Positions 19,481-29,532 of a DNA stretch of 64,000 nt are shown one piece after another (the stretch's first letter is position 1; each line of letters begins with the position of its first letter). Under the pieces are notes generated by a model. The model did not search any database and had not been told where the DNA came from. It saw only the letters and a program-made list of their open reading frames with translations. The stretch comes from Forficula auricularia (lineage: Eukaryota; Arthropoda; Insecta; Dermaptera; Forficulidae), in assembly GCA_024734495.1 (NCBI GenBank), contig JALMQS010000409.1, positions 434,305 through 498,304 on the forward strand, given 5' to 3'. The translations under genes were made by a program, and so were the position numbers.

Positions 19481-19690
19481 GTAGGTTTTGGTGAAACATA
19501 TTTAAATAAACTAAAGAAAATTTAAAGAATTTTAAAAGTTTTCTCTGTGAACTCGTGAAGATATGCTCGTATCGAATATATATAGAGTCATGCTAACAAG
19601 CATCTTGTCTTTTATTTTGTGAAACCTACCTAGAATTTTATTTTTATAAATTCTTTAAAATTTTTAAAATTTTCTTTATTTAAATTAAAT
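19481..19690. repeat. Fold-back related to family B, without an intact ribozyme core
   Basis: GTGTAGGTTTTGGTGAAACAT (19489) and AAAGAAAATTTAAAGAATTT are answered by the complement near 19620-19690. The centre (19555-19620) has a degraded apex lacking CTGANGA. The outer motif is shared with 1840, 22890 and 42318. Confidence 0.6.
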
Positions 19691-20150
19691 AATTAAATGA
19701 ACATTTATTAATTCACTAGTTATTTGTTTCGATTTTTTTTTCTAATTTTCTGAATTTTTCAACTGGGAATTCTAAAACTAAAAAGACCAAATTCTAATCA
19801 ACTGTATGTTTTGAAAATAAAAACATTTTGAGGCTAGATCGAAATTTCTATTTGGAGACAGAAATAAACCTGTCAAGTGCGGTTCAGCCTCACATACCGA
19901 GGGCTCTGTACCTTGTATCTTCCATGGATAAGGAGAAAATGAGAAAATTCGTTGAATATTTTAATAATTTAACGCCGGTCTTGGCAGCTGGTTTCCAATA
20001 AGTCACTTTTGTACTCTGACAGGTACAAAAATTCCCTAAAAATTACAATTTTGGGGCTTATACACAGTATATGTTAAAAAATATTTTTATTTTAATCACC
20101 ACAAAAAATATAATCTTTCCCCAAAAAATTATTCAATTAAAATTTTATGA
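19691..20150. other. AT-rich DNA, nothing recognised
   Basis: A short CTGACAGGTACAAAAAT segment near 20020 resembles part of the N repeat family (see 44431). Otherwise unassigned. Confidence 0.4.
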
Positions 20151-20628
20151 CAGTCGACTCCCGATAATTCGAAATCCAAGGGACTACAAAGAAAAATTCG
20201 AATTATCGAGACTTCGAATTAAAGAAGTTTGAATTATCAAGAGCAAAGAAAATAAATCGAATTATTAAGAATTTTTATTATATTTTTGAAAATATGTATG
20301 ACCTTACATAAATTTTATATATATAGCCTCAAGTAAAAAAGTAAAAATAATGAAAACGACAAAAAAAGAACAAAAAAATTACATATGTATTAATACATTG
20401 CAATAGATAATGACATACCTAATTAAAAAAAAATTAAAATAATTTTTTGTAAACATTGTTAAGAAAAATTCGAATTATAAAGAGGGGAAGTGGCCTAGTT
20501 CGAATTATAGAACGTTCTCTCCCCTCTTGTTACGAAAAGGATTTCGAGTTATCGAGCGTATCAAAAACACACATTTTCGATTTACCTAAGTTAACAGCTG
20601 AAGAGTTCGAATTATCGAGAGTAGACTG
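20151..20628. mobile_element. pogo/Tigger-like MITE, 478 bp, both ends present
   Basis: The left end is CAGTCGACTCCCGATAATTC and the right end is the complement of CAGTCTACTCTCGATAATTC, followed by TA. Repeated GAATTATCGAG blocks and a CTCTCCCCTCTTGTTA segment are shared with 50334-50784. The form of the inverted repeats matches pogo-like non-autonomous elements. No transposase. Confidence 0.75.
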
Positions 20629-21004
20629 TAATTGATTTCGAAAGAAAAGAATAAATAACTTGTGAATTTCATGTTTGTTTCTTATTTAGTTTACTAGAGC
20701 TACATTGCTCTAACAGTCAGAGATTCAATCGACACTAATTGGCCCCTCTAAACCCGTAAAAGTCACGTTTAAAAATGATTTTTCTTCTCTCATTTCTAAT
20801 TATGAATAAAAAAAATTAATTAAATATTTAATTGAATTAAATATCCAGTAGACAAGCCGAATAATAAATTAAAATCCCAATGTTTGAAATTTCATTTCCC
20901 TAAGTGGGAATACTACCTGAAAAATTCAAATTCAAGTTTTCAATTCACTTATTGATAATAGTATAGTTTATCAAATATTCATAAGATGTCTTAAAAAATG
21001 TGTC
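20629..21004. other. AT-rich DNA, nothing recognised
   Basis: No ORF, repeat or signal identified before the CpG-rich island. Confidence 0.4.
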
Positions 21005-21450
21005 CGAATTCGACTTGTGAACTCTTTTCATGTTTGATGAAGTTAGATCCATAGCGTTTGTGTCCTAGAGCTGAGTGCGCAGTGGATGGCGCCGCCATGC
21101 TTCCTCCCTTCAGGCACGCGCCCTATATATAGCCTCCGGAACCTCCAGTGCTCTCGCAGCCTCCAGTAGGTCCAGCCGGAACCCCCAGATGCTCTTCCTC
21201 CACGTGTTGTTGTTGTTCTTCCTTTCCGGTGACAACCCGCCGCAATCTCCCAGGTGGTGATCCAATCGAATGGACAATCGGAAGAACGGAAACCATGCCG
21301 AGGACATCGGTCAACGACCACCAAGAGGCGATCCGTCTCGAGCCGTTGATGAAACCGAGTAAAACCGGACAGAATGGTTCTGTTAAAGGTAAACCCATCA
21401 GCCGTTTGATGGAACACTGAAATCTAATCGCACTTTTGATATACGAACGC
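21005..21450 (+). promoter_or_regulatory. CpG-rich island with TATA-like sequence, possible host promoter/first exon
   Basis: A ~440-base block is markedly GC- and CpG-rich against an AT-rich background and matches no repeat in the window. CTATATATAG lies at 21122-21131, preceded by GGCACGCGC. Overlapping open frames occur on both strands (124 and 109 codons on minus, 90 on plus), as expected of high-GC DNA. Lack of transposon hallmarks makes a host promoter region plausible, but unproven. Confidence 0.4.
21295..21388 (+). CDS. Candidate first coding exon, unknown protein
   Basis: ATG at 21295 sits in a good context (GAAACCATG) and opens MPRTSVNDHQEAIRLEPLM, continuing to TGQNGSVK. The frame meets a consensus splice donor, AAAG followed by GTAAAC, with exon end at 21388 and GT at 21389-21390. 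That gives 31 codons plus one base. A short upstream ATG (21269) overlaps it in another frame. I do not recognise the protein. The remaining exons would lie downstream, beyond or hidden in this repeat-rich sequence. It could be chance coding potential in a GC-rich patch. Confidence 0.3.
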
Positions 21451-21994
21451 ACATCGCTTGCTTCTACGCACTGATCTAATATATTAACATTAAGAAAATA
21501 AGGGAGTGATTGTTTTTCTTGAACAGAAACCGCATTGTAAAAAACGAAAATGGAATTCTCTTTTTTCGAAAGAGAGAGAATCGATTGCTATCGGCGAATT
21601 AAATAAAAAAGAACAAAGGATTATATAGGTCAAGAATATTGAATTAAATTTCTTAGCCCAATGCCTTGACAGGAAAAATAAGGACAGATGAAAAAGTTTA
21701 ACTCGATTGAATTGAAGATATTATATTCCATTTAATTCAAAGCCAATTCGTTTTGGAAAAAAATAATATTTCTTTTTAATTAATTAATATAATCAAAGCA
21801 ATTTTGCCGGAGTGGCTTAGTATAATGAAAAGTATACATTTCTAAATATAAAACTTTATTGTCATGTTATTTTCAAACTTTTAAAACCCGACATTTTGGA
21901 TGATCTTACTAAACTCTGAAAGAGGAAAGAATTTCAGCTTTTGCGAGGCACATCCTAAAATAAAATAAAATAAAAAAAAAAAAAAATTCCGATG
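21451..21994. other. AT-rich DNA, nothing recognised
   Basis: Would be intronic if the candidate exon is real. No ORF or repeat partner was found. Confidence 0.4.
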
Positions 21995-22032
21995 AATTGA
22001 TAACCTTCTCCTTTCTTTGAAGTCGGTTAAAA
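21995..22032. repeat. Solitary end of an AACCGACTTC element
   Basis: CCTTCTCCTTTCTTTGAAGTCGGTTAAAAA matches the right ends at 19165-19195 and 57840-57870. The rest of the element is not adjacent. Confidence 0.6.
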
Positions 22033-22880
22033 AGGTTGAAAATGACATTTTAATCAAGTTAATTAATTATTTGGAAATGTTTTCTTTTCATAATCCTGAC
22101 CTGACAGAGTTGATCAAAGCTCCATTGATGATTAGTCAACCATTCAGTCTCCAAAAGGCTCCTACTTCTAATAAATTAGTTATACTAGTAGGTAGGTATG
22201 TATATTTTACGAGAAATTGGAAGCAAAAAAAGAAAACTTTTTAAAACATTCTACAAATTTAGAAGATTTTTGTTATTTCGTGGGAATGGTTCCAAAAATA
22301 AAACTGAAACTTAGCTTAAAGGCGCATCTTTTTAATATAAACATTTGTACCAAATTTGAGCTCATTAGCTACCACCTACCACCATTCAAGAGCTTCCTAT
22401 AAAACAAATAATTTTTTTTCTGATTTTTTTCATTTGGAAGTTCTGAATCTATCATAAAAAGTTCGATGCCAGTTTTATCTTTTCAAAAATACAAAAATGA
22501 TGATTCTAAAATTAACTTTAGTCAAGTTTCCATTCTCGTCTAATTTGGTTAGAATAATCCATGCATACTTTTAAAACAATGCTTAAAATGATTCTTTACT
22601 TTTCAGTTATTTCTAAACACTAATAAACAAAATTAAAAAAAATTAAAAATAAGACTTGCACAGTTTGCCAAGTGTACAAGTGATTAGACATGGTTGGGTT
22701 TGACATGACCGCATATTATCTCTGTATCTATATTGTCACTCAAATAATCTTATGACGTTATATTTAGGTCTAGCTGCTAATATATATAAAACAATCTTAA
22801 AAATTTTTATAATTATGTAAGCTCTATTTTAAAATTCAAGATTCTTGGCTATATTTTGGAAGATCTTTCAAGAATGATCT
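22033..22880. other. AT-rich DNA, nothing recognised
   Basis: Open frames 22017-22244 and 22217-22402 carry no motifs. The former begins inside the transposon end and is not a credible gene. Confidence 0.4.
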
Positions 22881-22885
22881 TTAAA

Positions 22886-23045
22886 GAATTTGGTGTCAGT
22901 TCTAGGTGAAACATTTTAATAGATAATAAGTAAAAATATATTTTTCTAGGTGGGTTTCACAAATAAAACAAATATATGTTTTGAGTTTTTATCTCGATAT
23001 ATATTTCGGGTTATGAGCCCATCATCAGGAGTTACAAAAGAAAAC
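22886..23045. repeat. Family B half fold-back (hammerhead-bearing)
   Basis: It has the outer motif TTCTAGGTGAAACATTTTAAT, a GGGTTTCACAAATAAAAC tract, and the ribozyme-like apex, then stops at 23045 with no right arm. A related full palindrome is at 1825. Confidence 0.6.
22986..23038 (-). ncRNA. Hammerhead-like motif, family B
   Basis: On the minus strand: CTGATGA (complement of 23022-23028), one extra T, a GGG/CCC hairpin with 7-base loop, GAAA, an alternating TATATA stem III, and the cleavage triplet ATC. Stem I pairs about 8 of the first 10 positions (complement of 23029-23038 with 22986-22995). Core bases are all canonical. Confidence 0.6.
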
Positions 23046-23359
23046 TTTCAAGAATGGTTCAAATGATGATGATAATTTAATTAGTTACTTTGATGGTTTT
23101 TGGATTTTCGAAAAATTTTATATTATTGATTTTTATTAATAAAAATTAACACATAGACGACTTTAAATTACTATATTTGAGGTTATGAGCGCAATAGTGG
23201 ACTAACCCACAAAATTATAATTTTAGTTTAACTGCGGAAATTAATTACTAATATTGTTAAGGACCAATTGAAAAGTAGACCTAACAACATTTGCAATCTA
23301 AATCTGGTTCGATTCATATAAAAATATATATTTTAAAAAACTTTTCTAGTTTTGTTTTA
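23046..23359. other. AT-rich DNA, nothing recognised
   Basis: No ORF or repeat match was noticed. Confidence 0.4.
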
Positions 23360-23367
23360 CTTTTAGT

Positions 23368-23523
23368 CGAGGGGTGAACCGCGACCTAAAATCGTGTACA
23401 CCTACTTCCACTGCCACTTTCATTTCCAAGTAGAAGACAATGGATTATCTAACGAATTCCAAAGTAATTCCAAATAATTCCAAAGACGGTGTACACCTAA
23501 TTCCAATCACGGTTCATCCCTCA
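23368..23523. mobile_element. 156-bp hAT-like MITE, copy 1
   Basis: The inverted ends (GAGGGGTGAACCG and CGGTTCATCCCTC) are bounded by the 8-bp direct repeat CTTTTAGT (23360-23367 and 23524-23531). A second copy lies inverted at 26033-26198. The interior repeats AATTCCAAA. Confidence 0.8.
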
Positions 23524-23531
23524 CTTTTAGT

Positions 23532-23855
23532 GAATTGTAACCAAAATTGTAACCTTCTATGTTTTTACTCCAGTCTTTCCCTACATTACCAAATGAAAAT
23601 TCTTTAATGTCAATTACGTCCCCTTGATTGTCACACCTGAATGGGAAAAATCATAAAAAATTGAAAAATATTTTTTAATTCATGATCATTATTAGAAATT
23701 GGTCTATAGATAGTTGAAACACAAAACTATATTATTATTGTTGGGGTGGGATAAAGTTATATTTTCAGATTTTTAGGTAAAAAAAATGCAAAATAATTTA
23801 CTCAAAAAAATGAAATAGTGAACGAATAATTATACAAATATATATAAATATAAAT
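23532..23855. other. AT-rich DNA, nothing recognised
   Basis: No features noted before the tandem array. Confidence 0.4.
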
Positions 23856-23857
23856 AA

Positions 23858-24745
23858 ATTTTATTAAACCAATTATTTTACATGAATTAATGTATACATT
23901 GAATTTGAGCTTCGACTCCGGAGATTACTTCTCCACCATCGACTGTCCTTGATCATCTTTTTAGTCCTTGTTTTTAATAAGAGGAAAAAACTAATTAAAG
24001 AAAAAACCTCTTTTCCGATAATTATTCCAATTCCATATTCTCTTCCTCTCCTCCATTATACAAATATAATTTATTAAACCAATTTTTTTTTACATTAATT
24101 AATGTATACCTTGTATTTTAGCTTCGACTCCGGAGATTGCTTCTCCACCATCGAGTGTCCTTGATCATCTTTAGTCCTTGTTTTTATTTATACAAATATT
24201 TTTATTTTATTTTTTATAAATTTTATTAAACCAATTATTTTACATTAATTAATGTATACATTGTATTTTTGCTTCGATTCCGGAGATTACTTCTCCACCA
24301 TCGAGTGTCCTTATTCATCTTTAGTCCTTGTTTTTAATAAGAGGAAAAATCTAATTAGATAAAAAAACCTCTTTTCCGATAATTATTTCAATTCCATTAT
24401 TCCCCAATCAAGTCGATTGGTATCCTCTCCCTCACCCCATCCCACCCCAATCAATCAACAGACCTCTTTATACAAATATTTTTTTTTTTTTATAAATTTT
24501 ATTAAACCAATTATTTTACATTAATTAATGTATACCATGTATTTTAGCTTCGATTCCGGAGATTGCTTCTCCACCATCGAGTGTCCTTATTTATCTTTAG
24601 TCCTTGTTTTTAATAAGAGGAAAAATCTAATTAGATAAAAAAACCTCTTTTCCGATAATTATTTAAATTCCATTATTCCCCAATCAAATCGATTGGTATC
24701 CTTCCCTCTCCTCCCTCACTTTCTTTCCCTCTTTATACAAATATA
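23858..24745 (+). repeat. Tandem array of four units (TTATTAAACCAATTATTTTAC repeat)
   Basis: Units begin at 23861, 24071, 24223 and 24499 (spacings 210, 152 and 276). Each has ATTAATGTATAC, a GAGATTRCTTCTCCACCATCG hairpin-forming segment and CATCTTTAGTCCTTGTTTTTA. Units 1, 3 and 4 add an AAGAGG...CCTCTT inverted repeat and TTTCCGATAATTATT; units 3 and 4 also share CGATTGGTATCC. Unit 2 is short. A single dispersed unit is at 49045-49225. There is no ORF. Confidence 0.9.
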
Positions 24746-24885
24746 TTTTAGGAAATGTATTTATATTTGTTTTTAGTTCGTGTTATTTAGGGAATTTAAA
24801 TGAAATAATATGAAATTAAAATTTTTATTGAAATTACACATAATTAATTATAATTATTTTATTGGACACGAACAAATCACATACT

Positions 24886-25326
24886 ACTAAAGGGCATTTG
24901 TGCCTGCCTCTGTTTGTGTCTACCTACCTACTACCTACTACCTACCTACCTACCTATGTCCGTCCACCCAGGGGGTGGGGTGGGAGTCCAGAGGGTTCCA
25001 GGGGTTGGGATGTGAGTACAGAAGAAAGGGGGGGGTCCAGGGCGCGAGGAGTCCAGGAGTGGGGTCCAGGGGTTGATTGGGACATGGGGTCTACGGGTGT
25101 CGAGTCCAGGGGTTGGGATATGGGGTCTAGGGGTGTGGAGTCCAGGAGTAGGTTTACTGGCGTGGACTGTGATCAGAGGCGGGGGAGAAGTTCTGGGATT
25201 GGGAAGAAGGTCTGTGGGATGGCGAGTGGTTCGAGATGGAGGAGAGGGAGTGCCCAAGGACGGGGGTCCAGGGGGCGAAGCCCCTTGGCTAGCAAGAGGG
25301 CCACCGAAGGCCGGCCTTGCAACTAG
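24886..25326 (+). mobile_element. G-rich Helitron-like fragment with CTAG 3' end
   Basis: It ends with a hairpin-capable segment (GCAAGAGGGCC ... GGCCTTGC) and CTAG followed by T at 25323-25326, the layout of a Helitron 3' terminus. The same 3' segment ends the element at 30330. It lies within a sequence that elsewhere (27532) continues without it. The 5' edge is not certain and lacks a clear TC. Open frames on both strands reflect G-richness. Confidence 0.5.
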
Positions 25327-25895
25327 TAATACAATAAAACTACGACGTTTCGATCGACTTAATCTGCGATCGTTTTTAAGTATGAAATCTTTTTTTTTTA
25401 TTATAACGTTTTTTATTGTTACTATTATTTTTTGTCTACATTCAAGATGTTTTTAGTGTAATTAAAAATATTTTTAAAAGCCAATATAATTTAATTTCAG
25501 TTCTAAAAAATATTCAAATATTCTTTTAAAGAAATTTCATATGTTGTCGTCCGAGCAAAAAAATATTTATGATACTTTTAGATATATTGCGAAAAAAGTT
25601 GGCTCTCAGTAAACATTTTTATTAGCTAATTTAAAAAATGACTTACATAAAGAGTTATAGAGATGTATAGGTTTTACATCTCTGGTTATTACATTATTTT
25701 TTATGATTAATATGTAAAACATAAAGTTTTTAAATTGACTATTAATCTCAGGGTTTTGACCGATCGCTTCAAATGTTAAAGTTCATACTCATTAAAAAAT
25801 AATAACATTCATACCTTCAAAATTTAAAACAATAGTTTTCAAATAAATTAACTACTGACTATACTAAATTCTGCTGAGAATAAAATAATGTATAA
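25327..25895. other. AT-rich DNA, nothing recognised
   Basis: 25333-25375 (TTTCGATCGACTT...GCGATCG) matches the palindrome at 27532-27625, the probable target of the Helitron-like insertion. The rest is unassigned. Confidence 0.45.
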
Positions 25896-25961
25896 TATTG
25901 TAATTGCCATTGAGAGAGGAGACAGAGGGAAATGTCACATTGTATTTCCTTCACTGATCTT

Positions 25962-26014
25962 TCCAAACCCTGAAGAAGGAGGGAATAAACCTCCGAAACG
26001 TCGACTTTAAATTA
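25962..26014 (+). ncRNA. Hammerhead-like motif, family A (weak stem I)
   Basis: CTGAAGA (25970-25976), extra A, GGAGG/CCTCC hairpin, GAAA (25995-25998), then CGTC. Only the first stem I pair next to the core (C-G) is intact in this copy, so folding would be weak. The core is perfect. Confidence 0.45.
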
Positions 26015-26032
26015 AAAAAATATAGTTATAAT

Positions 26033-26198
26033 CGAGCGGTGAGTCGCGATTGGAATTAGATGTACACCGTTTTTGGAATTATTTGGAATTACTCTGGAAT
26101 TCATTAGATTATCTATTGTCATCTATTGTCTTCAAATTGGAAATGAAAATGGAAGTGGAGGTAGGTGTACACGATTTTAGGTCGCGGTTCACCCATCG
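26033..26198. mobile_element. 166-bp hAT-like MITE, copy 2 (inverted)
   Basis: Its ends (CGAGCGGTGAGTCGCG and GCGGTTCACCCATCG) and its GTGTACAC-containing interior match the copy at 23368 in reverse orientation. Flanks GTTATAAT and GTAATTAT are an imperfect 8-bp duplication. It inserted into the family A repeat. Confidence 0.75.
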
Positions 26199-26332
26199 GT
26201 AATTATCTCTCTTTTTTTGAACCTTGGACTGCCTCATCAAAATCCACTCAATTAACTACTGATATTTACGAGCAAGTCAAATTCATACACTATACAAGGC
26301 GTTAATCCCTCTTACCTACTTTTTATAATAAT

Positions 26333-26413
26333 AAATGGCCTTTTTTTCCCTTGGCGGACGATTTTAGAGGGTTTAATAGCGAGCCGCAGCCCTGTAGCTC
26401 CTAAGATGACACC
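26333..26413. repeat. ~80-bp dispersed repeat, copy 2
   Basis: Second copy of the 16522-16602 unit (AAATGGCC, GGCGGACGATTTTAGAGGG, CCTGTAGCTCCTAAG). Confidence 0.65.
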
Positions 26414-27530
26414 TTACCAAACACCGCTGCATTGGCTCTATTTATGGAAGTAAATTCGATAGGAGAACCAAATAGCATGTTGGTGTGCTTTTAAAAAACG
26501 TAGTGTATTGGATGTTATGTACTTTGATTGGTCCTCATCAATCAAATTTCAAATCACGGAAAATACACAAGGTTAATCGATATTCTGCTAATGTGTTTTA
26601 TGCATTTCGGGGAGAAACGGTGGTTTACCAGAATTCGGTTGATTGTCATGGTGGACAACATAATTTAGTCAGTTCCGATACCCCACTCTCGTTAGAACTG
26701 ACGGGGTCCAGAGGGAAGGTGAACAACACGTCTGAAGTCAACCAGAATGCAAATCAAAAGGGCAAGCGGAAGTCGTAGGCTCCAGCGATTTCTCTAATAT
26801 CTTTAAGAAGAAACTGCAAGTGCTGGTCTGGCGTCTTCATCTTGAAGACGGATTGGAAGTACAGCTGGACACCTACGTGGCTACTTCCTGCTTTGTCTCC
26901 ATTACCGTAAGACTAGCAAGACATTTTTATCCGCCTCTGATTGGATTCACGACCATTGTGAATAATATCTGCTTAGCATCTTGATACACGAGCCAGTCTT
27001 GAAACATTTCTAAGCTTAACCATTTCATTTTTTATATATTAATTTTCTTCTTTTGCTGATATAAATAAATTGTCATATATTTAATCTCTGGTTCTATCAT
27101 TCTTTCGAGTACAACCTTAAAGAAAAATTTAATTCATCTCCTTTAATAGTTAAATCCTCTTACCTATCCTTTCCAAAATCCCTTCAACCCCTTTAGTATT
27201 TTAATTATTATTTTATTCTTAATTTTCTTATTTTTATATTTTTTTATTTGATAATATCTATACTTAAAATTTAAAATCAGTAAATTCACAATAGCCAATT
27301 TAAGACAAAGAGAGTTACACTGAGTTACACCACCGCGAAGCAGATCCATGTAACGTAAAACAAAGTAAGTATTTCTTATATATAAATTACAAAAATTATT
27401 TTCAAAACTATTAATAGCTCTTTAACCTATTAAAACTTTGTAAAGCATGTATTTTTGTGATTAAATTAATTGAAGTTTGAAATTTTGTTTAAATTATACA
27501 TAATTAATTATAACTATGTTATTTATTGAA
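26414..27530. other. Unassigned DNA; moderately GC block with a 98-codon open frame
   Basis: 26485-26778 (+) is open for 98 codons with no motif I recognise and an unremarkable start. The block up to ~26990 is less AT-rich than its surroundings and matches no repeat in the window, so it could be single-copy host DNA. 27290-27350 shares GAGTTACACTGAGTTACAC with 6850. Confidence 0.4.
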
Positions 27531-27531
27531 C

Positions 27532-27625
27532 ACAAACAATCAAATAACACCACAATATAACTAGAACATTTCGATCAGCTTATTCGGCGATCGAAATGTC
27601 TTAGTTATATTGTATTATTTGTTCG
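27532..27625. repeat. Short palindromic element
   Basis: The arms run from CACAAACAATCAAATAACAC inward and meet at ATTCGGCGATCGAAATG, nearly perfectly self-complementary over ~94 bases. A copy interrupted by the Helitron-like fragment lies at 24870-24885 plus 25328-25375. Confidence 0.75.
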
Positions 27626-27929
27626 ATTATTATTGACGAATTTTATTATTAGGGGTATTACGGTATATGTAATTTATGTGTGTATTATATGAAATATTGC
27701 AAAATTTTAATAATAATAAATTGAAAATTGAATTGTTATTTAATTATTAATGATCTGAAATAGTTAATGAGCTTGTATGATGCTAGAATAATAAGCAGGT
27801 CAATGAACAAACGAATGCATGCGCGAGTGACCTGCTTACTAATACGACAAAACAAATTTATCTAAATCCAATCGGGCATTTCAACCCATGAGAAATAATT
27901 GATAAAATATTTCTAATTAAAATCAGCAT
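27626..27929. other. AT-rich DNA, nothing recognised
   Basis: A short inverted pair AGCAGGTCA (27796) and TGACCTGCTT (27828) is present. Nothing else. Confidence 0.4.
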
Positions 27930-28922
27930 CAGTGGTGGTTGGTGACTTTTCAACCACGGGATGCAGCCAAAAAAGTACCCTTCATTTTTTGAAATTTTAT
28001 TTTAATATTCGCTTTTTTTGCAAATTTCATCGAATACGGCATCATTTTCGTTATTTTTCAAATTTAACATTAGATTTAAAAAATATATATTTGGGACCTT
28101 CGCCCCAAACGGATACTGCTGTTTGAGTGAGGGTGGGAGTCAGAAATTAAATCATTGGGCCATTTGTATAAGTTGTTAAAGTCTTTGTAAAAGTTGACAA
28201 AGGGTAAAACCTTAGAAATCACCTTGTGCCCGGCGGTATGGCCAATCAGATGAAGCACGCGTCATCTGATTGGCCATCCGGTCGGTCACAAGATGAATTC
28301 TAAGGTTTTGCACTTGGTCAACTTTTACAAAGACTTTACCAACCGACATACAACTAGCCCTTAAACTCCTCAGTCCCTGAATTGGAAATCGAGCATTTTC
28401 CACAATGAATCAGCCTCTCCTATAAGAAAAGCTTAAATTTCTCCTAATTCTATATTGCTATAAGAAAGCTAAGAGTTGTCTATAGAACCTCTTAAGTTAT
28501 TTCCGATCTTATACATTGAGAGATCTTAGAAATGAATTAGTCCAGAACTTCTCGAATCATCTTTATTTATTTCTTTTTATAAAATTACTATTTTAATAGT
28601 TTCTCAGCGAGAACAATTTTTATTCTTCTAAAACTTGTCTGGACTTGCCTTTTAACTGGAAAATATACCAGGCAGGGACTTCAAACCTTCTATCAGCACC
28701 CTTTTCGAAAAATCATTCATTTTAATTGCCCCTTGAAACTATGCAACAATTTTATTTCATTTCGAGAACCAATATATTTTCAAAACAAAAACTGTTTTGA
28801 TTTGAAATAACGGATAATAATTTGAAAATTTAAAGTCCTCCTGAAATTTTGAAGTCAATATTTATGAAAATACACTAAATGTTTGAAATTTTAGAGATGC
28901 GCCGCATCCACCGCACGCCACT
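27930..28922. mobile_element. Terminal-inverted-repeat transposon, ~1 kb, non-coding
   Basis: The left end CAGTGGTGGTTGGTG and right end CCACCGCACGCCACT are inverted partners of CAGTGGCGTGCGGTG type. No transposase motif is present. An internal palindrome occupies 28163-28345. The ends could belong to hAT or Transib/Chapaev-like groups; no target duplication could be confirmed. Confidence 0.6.
28163..28345. repeat. Internal palindrome with an 8-base spacer
   Basis: AAAGTCTTTGTAAAAGTTGAC... and ...GTCAACTTTTACAAAGACTTT are ~85-base arms meeting at TCAGATGA and TCATCTGA around AGCACGCG (~28250). Open frames crossing it are artefacts. Confidence 0.85.
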
Positions 28923-28929
28923 AATAAGC

Positions 28930-29020
28930 ATATACCATATAACAAACAGAGGACAGAGAAGAGTGATTTACAAATCCACAACTCTGCTACTCTAGACAAA
29001 ACAAAATCATTTCCATTAAA
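28930..29020. repeat. GCCGAGAGTAGCAG-family fragment (minus)
   Basis: ATCCACAACTCTGCTACTCTAG is the complement of the family core. The preceding AACAGAGGACAGAGAAG matches its inner region. Confidence 0.55.
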
Positions 29021-29532
29021 ATGTTTGTTTTAAAACTTAAATTTCCAATGTTGATTACATGAAGTTTTCCCTCTGTGTGACGTTTTATTGCTTCCATATC
29101 GCTAAAAGAGTGAAAAATAAATATAGCCTAATGGATTCTGATCTTTCTTTGAATATCCGCCTACAAAGCGAGAGAGATTCACTCAATTATATGTATATGT
29201 GAGTTTTTTCTTACAATTTCATGTCTTCTTTTTTACTTTTCAGCTTTCCATTCCCTTCGATTGCACCAATCATCCAGCTTTAAATTTCCTTTTTTATGCC
29301 CGATCGATTTTCACCCTTCATACTTTTTCTTATCTCGTTGCTTCTGTATTTTTCCAGCATCTTTTAAGATAACCTTTGGCGTTAGCAATGTTTACTATTG
29401 ATTGCGTCTCTCACACTGATTCTTTTTTTAATTTCCTGGGTTCTTCACTTTATAAAGACTGATTATACCCCTCAGCATCACCTTCGATATCCTTCCCTGC
29501 TTTTCTCATCCACTTATTCATTCTCCCAAAAC
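29021..29532. other. AT-rich DNA, nothing recognised
   Basis: Only short open frames (for example 29398-29607) without motifs. Confidence 0.4.

Larger units (their letters stand above)
25900..26255. repeat. Family A half element, split by a MITE
   Basis: It carries GAGAGGAGACAGAGG, the hammerhead-like motif, then after the MITE (26033-26198) the family A outer sequence TTTTTTTGAACC and GCCTCATCAAAATCCACTC. It represents the right half of the palindrome at 4913-5300. Confidence 0.7.

Noticed and set aside
23861..24745. CRISPR array
   Set aside because: Units are long, variable in spacing and nearly contiguous, without short repeats separating unique spacers; the DNA is eukaryotic.
24862..25456. 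Several open frames on both strands (103-154 codons)
   Set aside because: They arise from a G-rich Helitron-like segment; glycine/arginine- or proline-rich translations are compositional.
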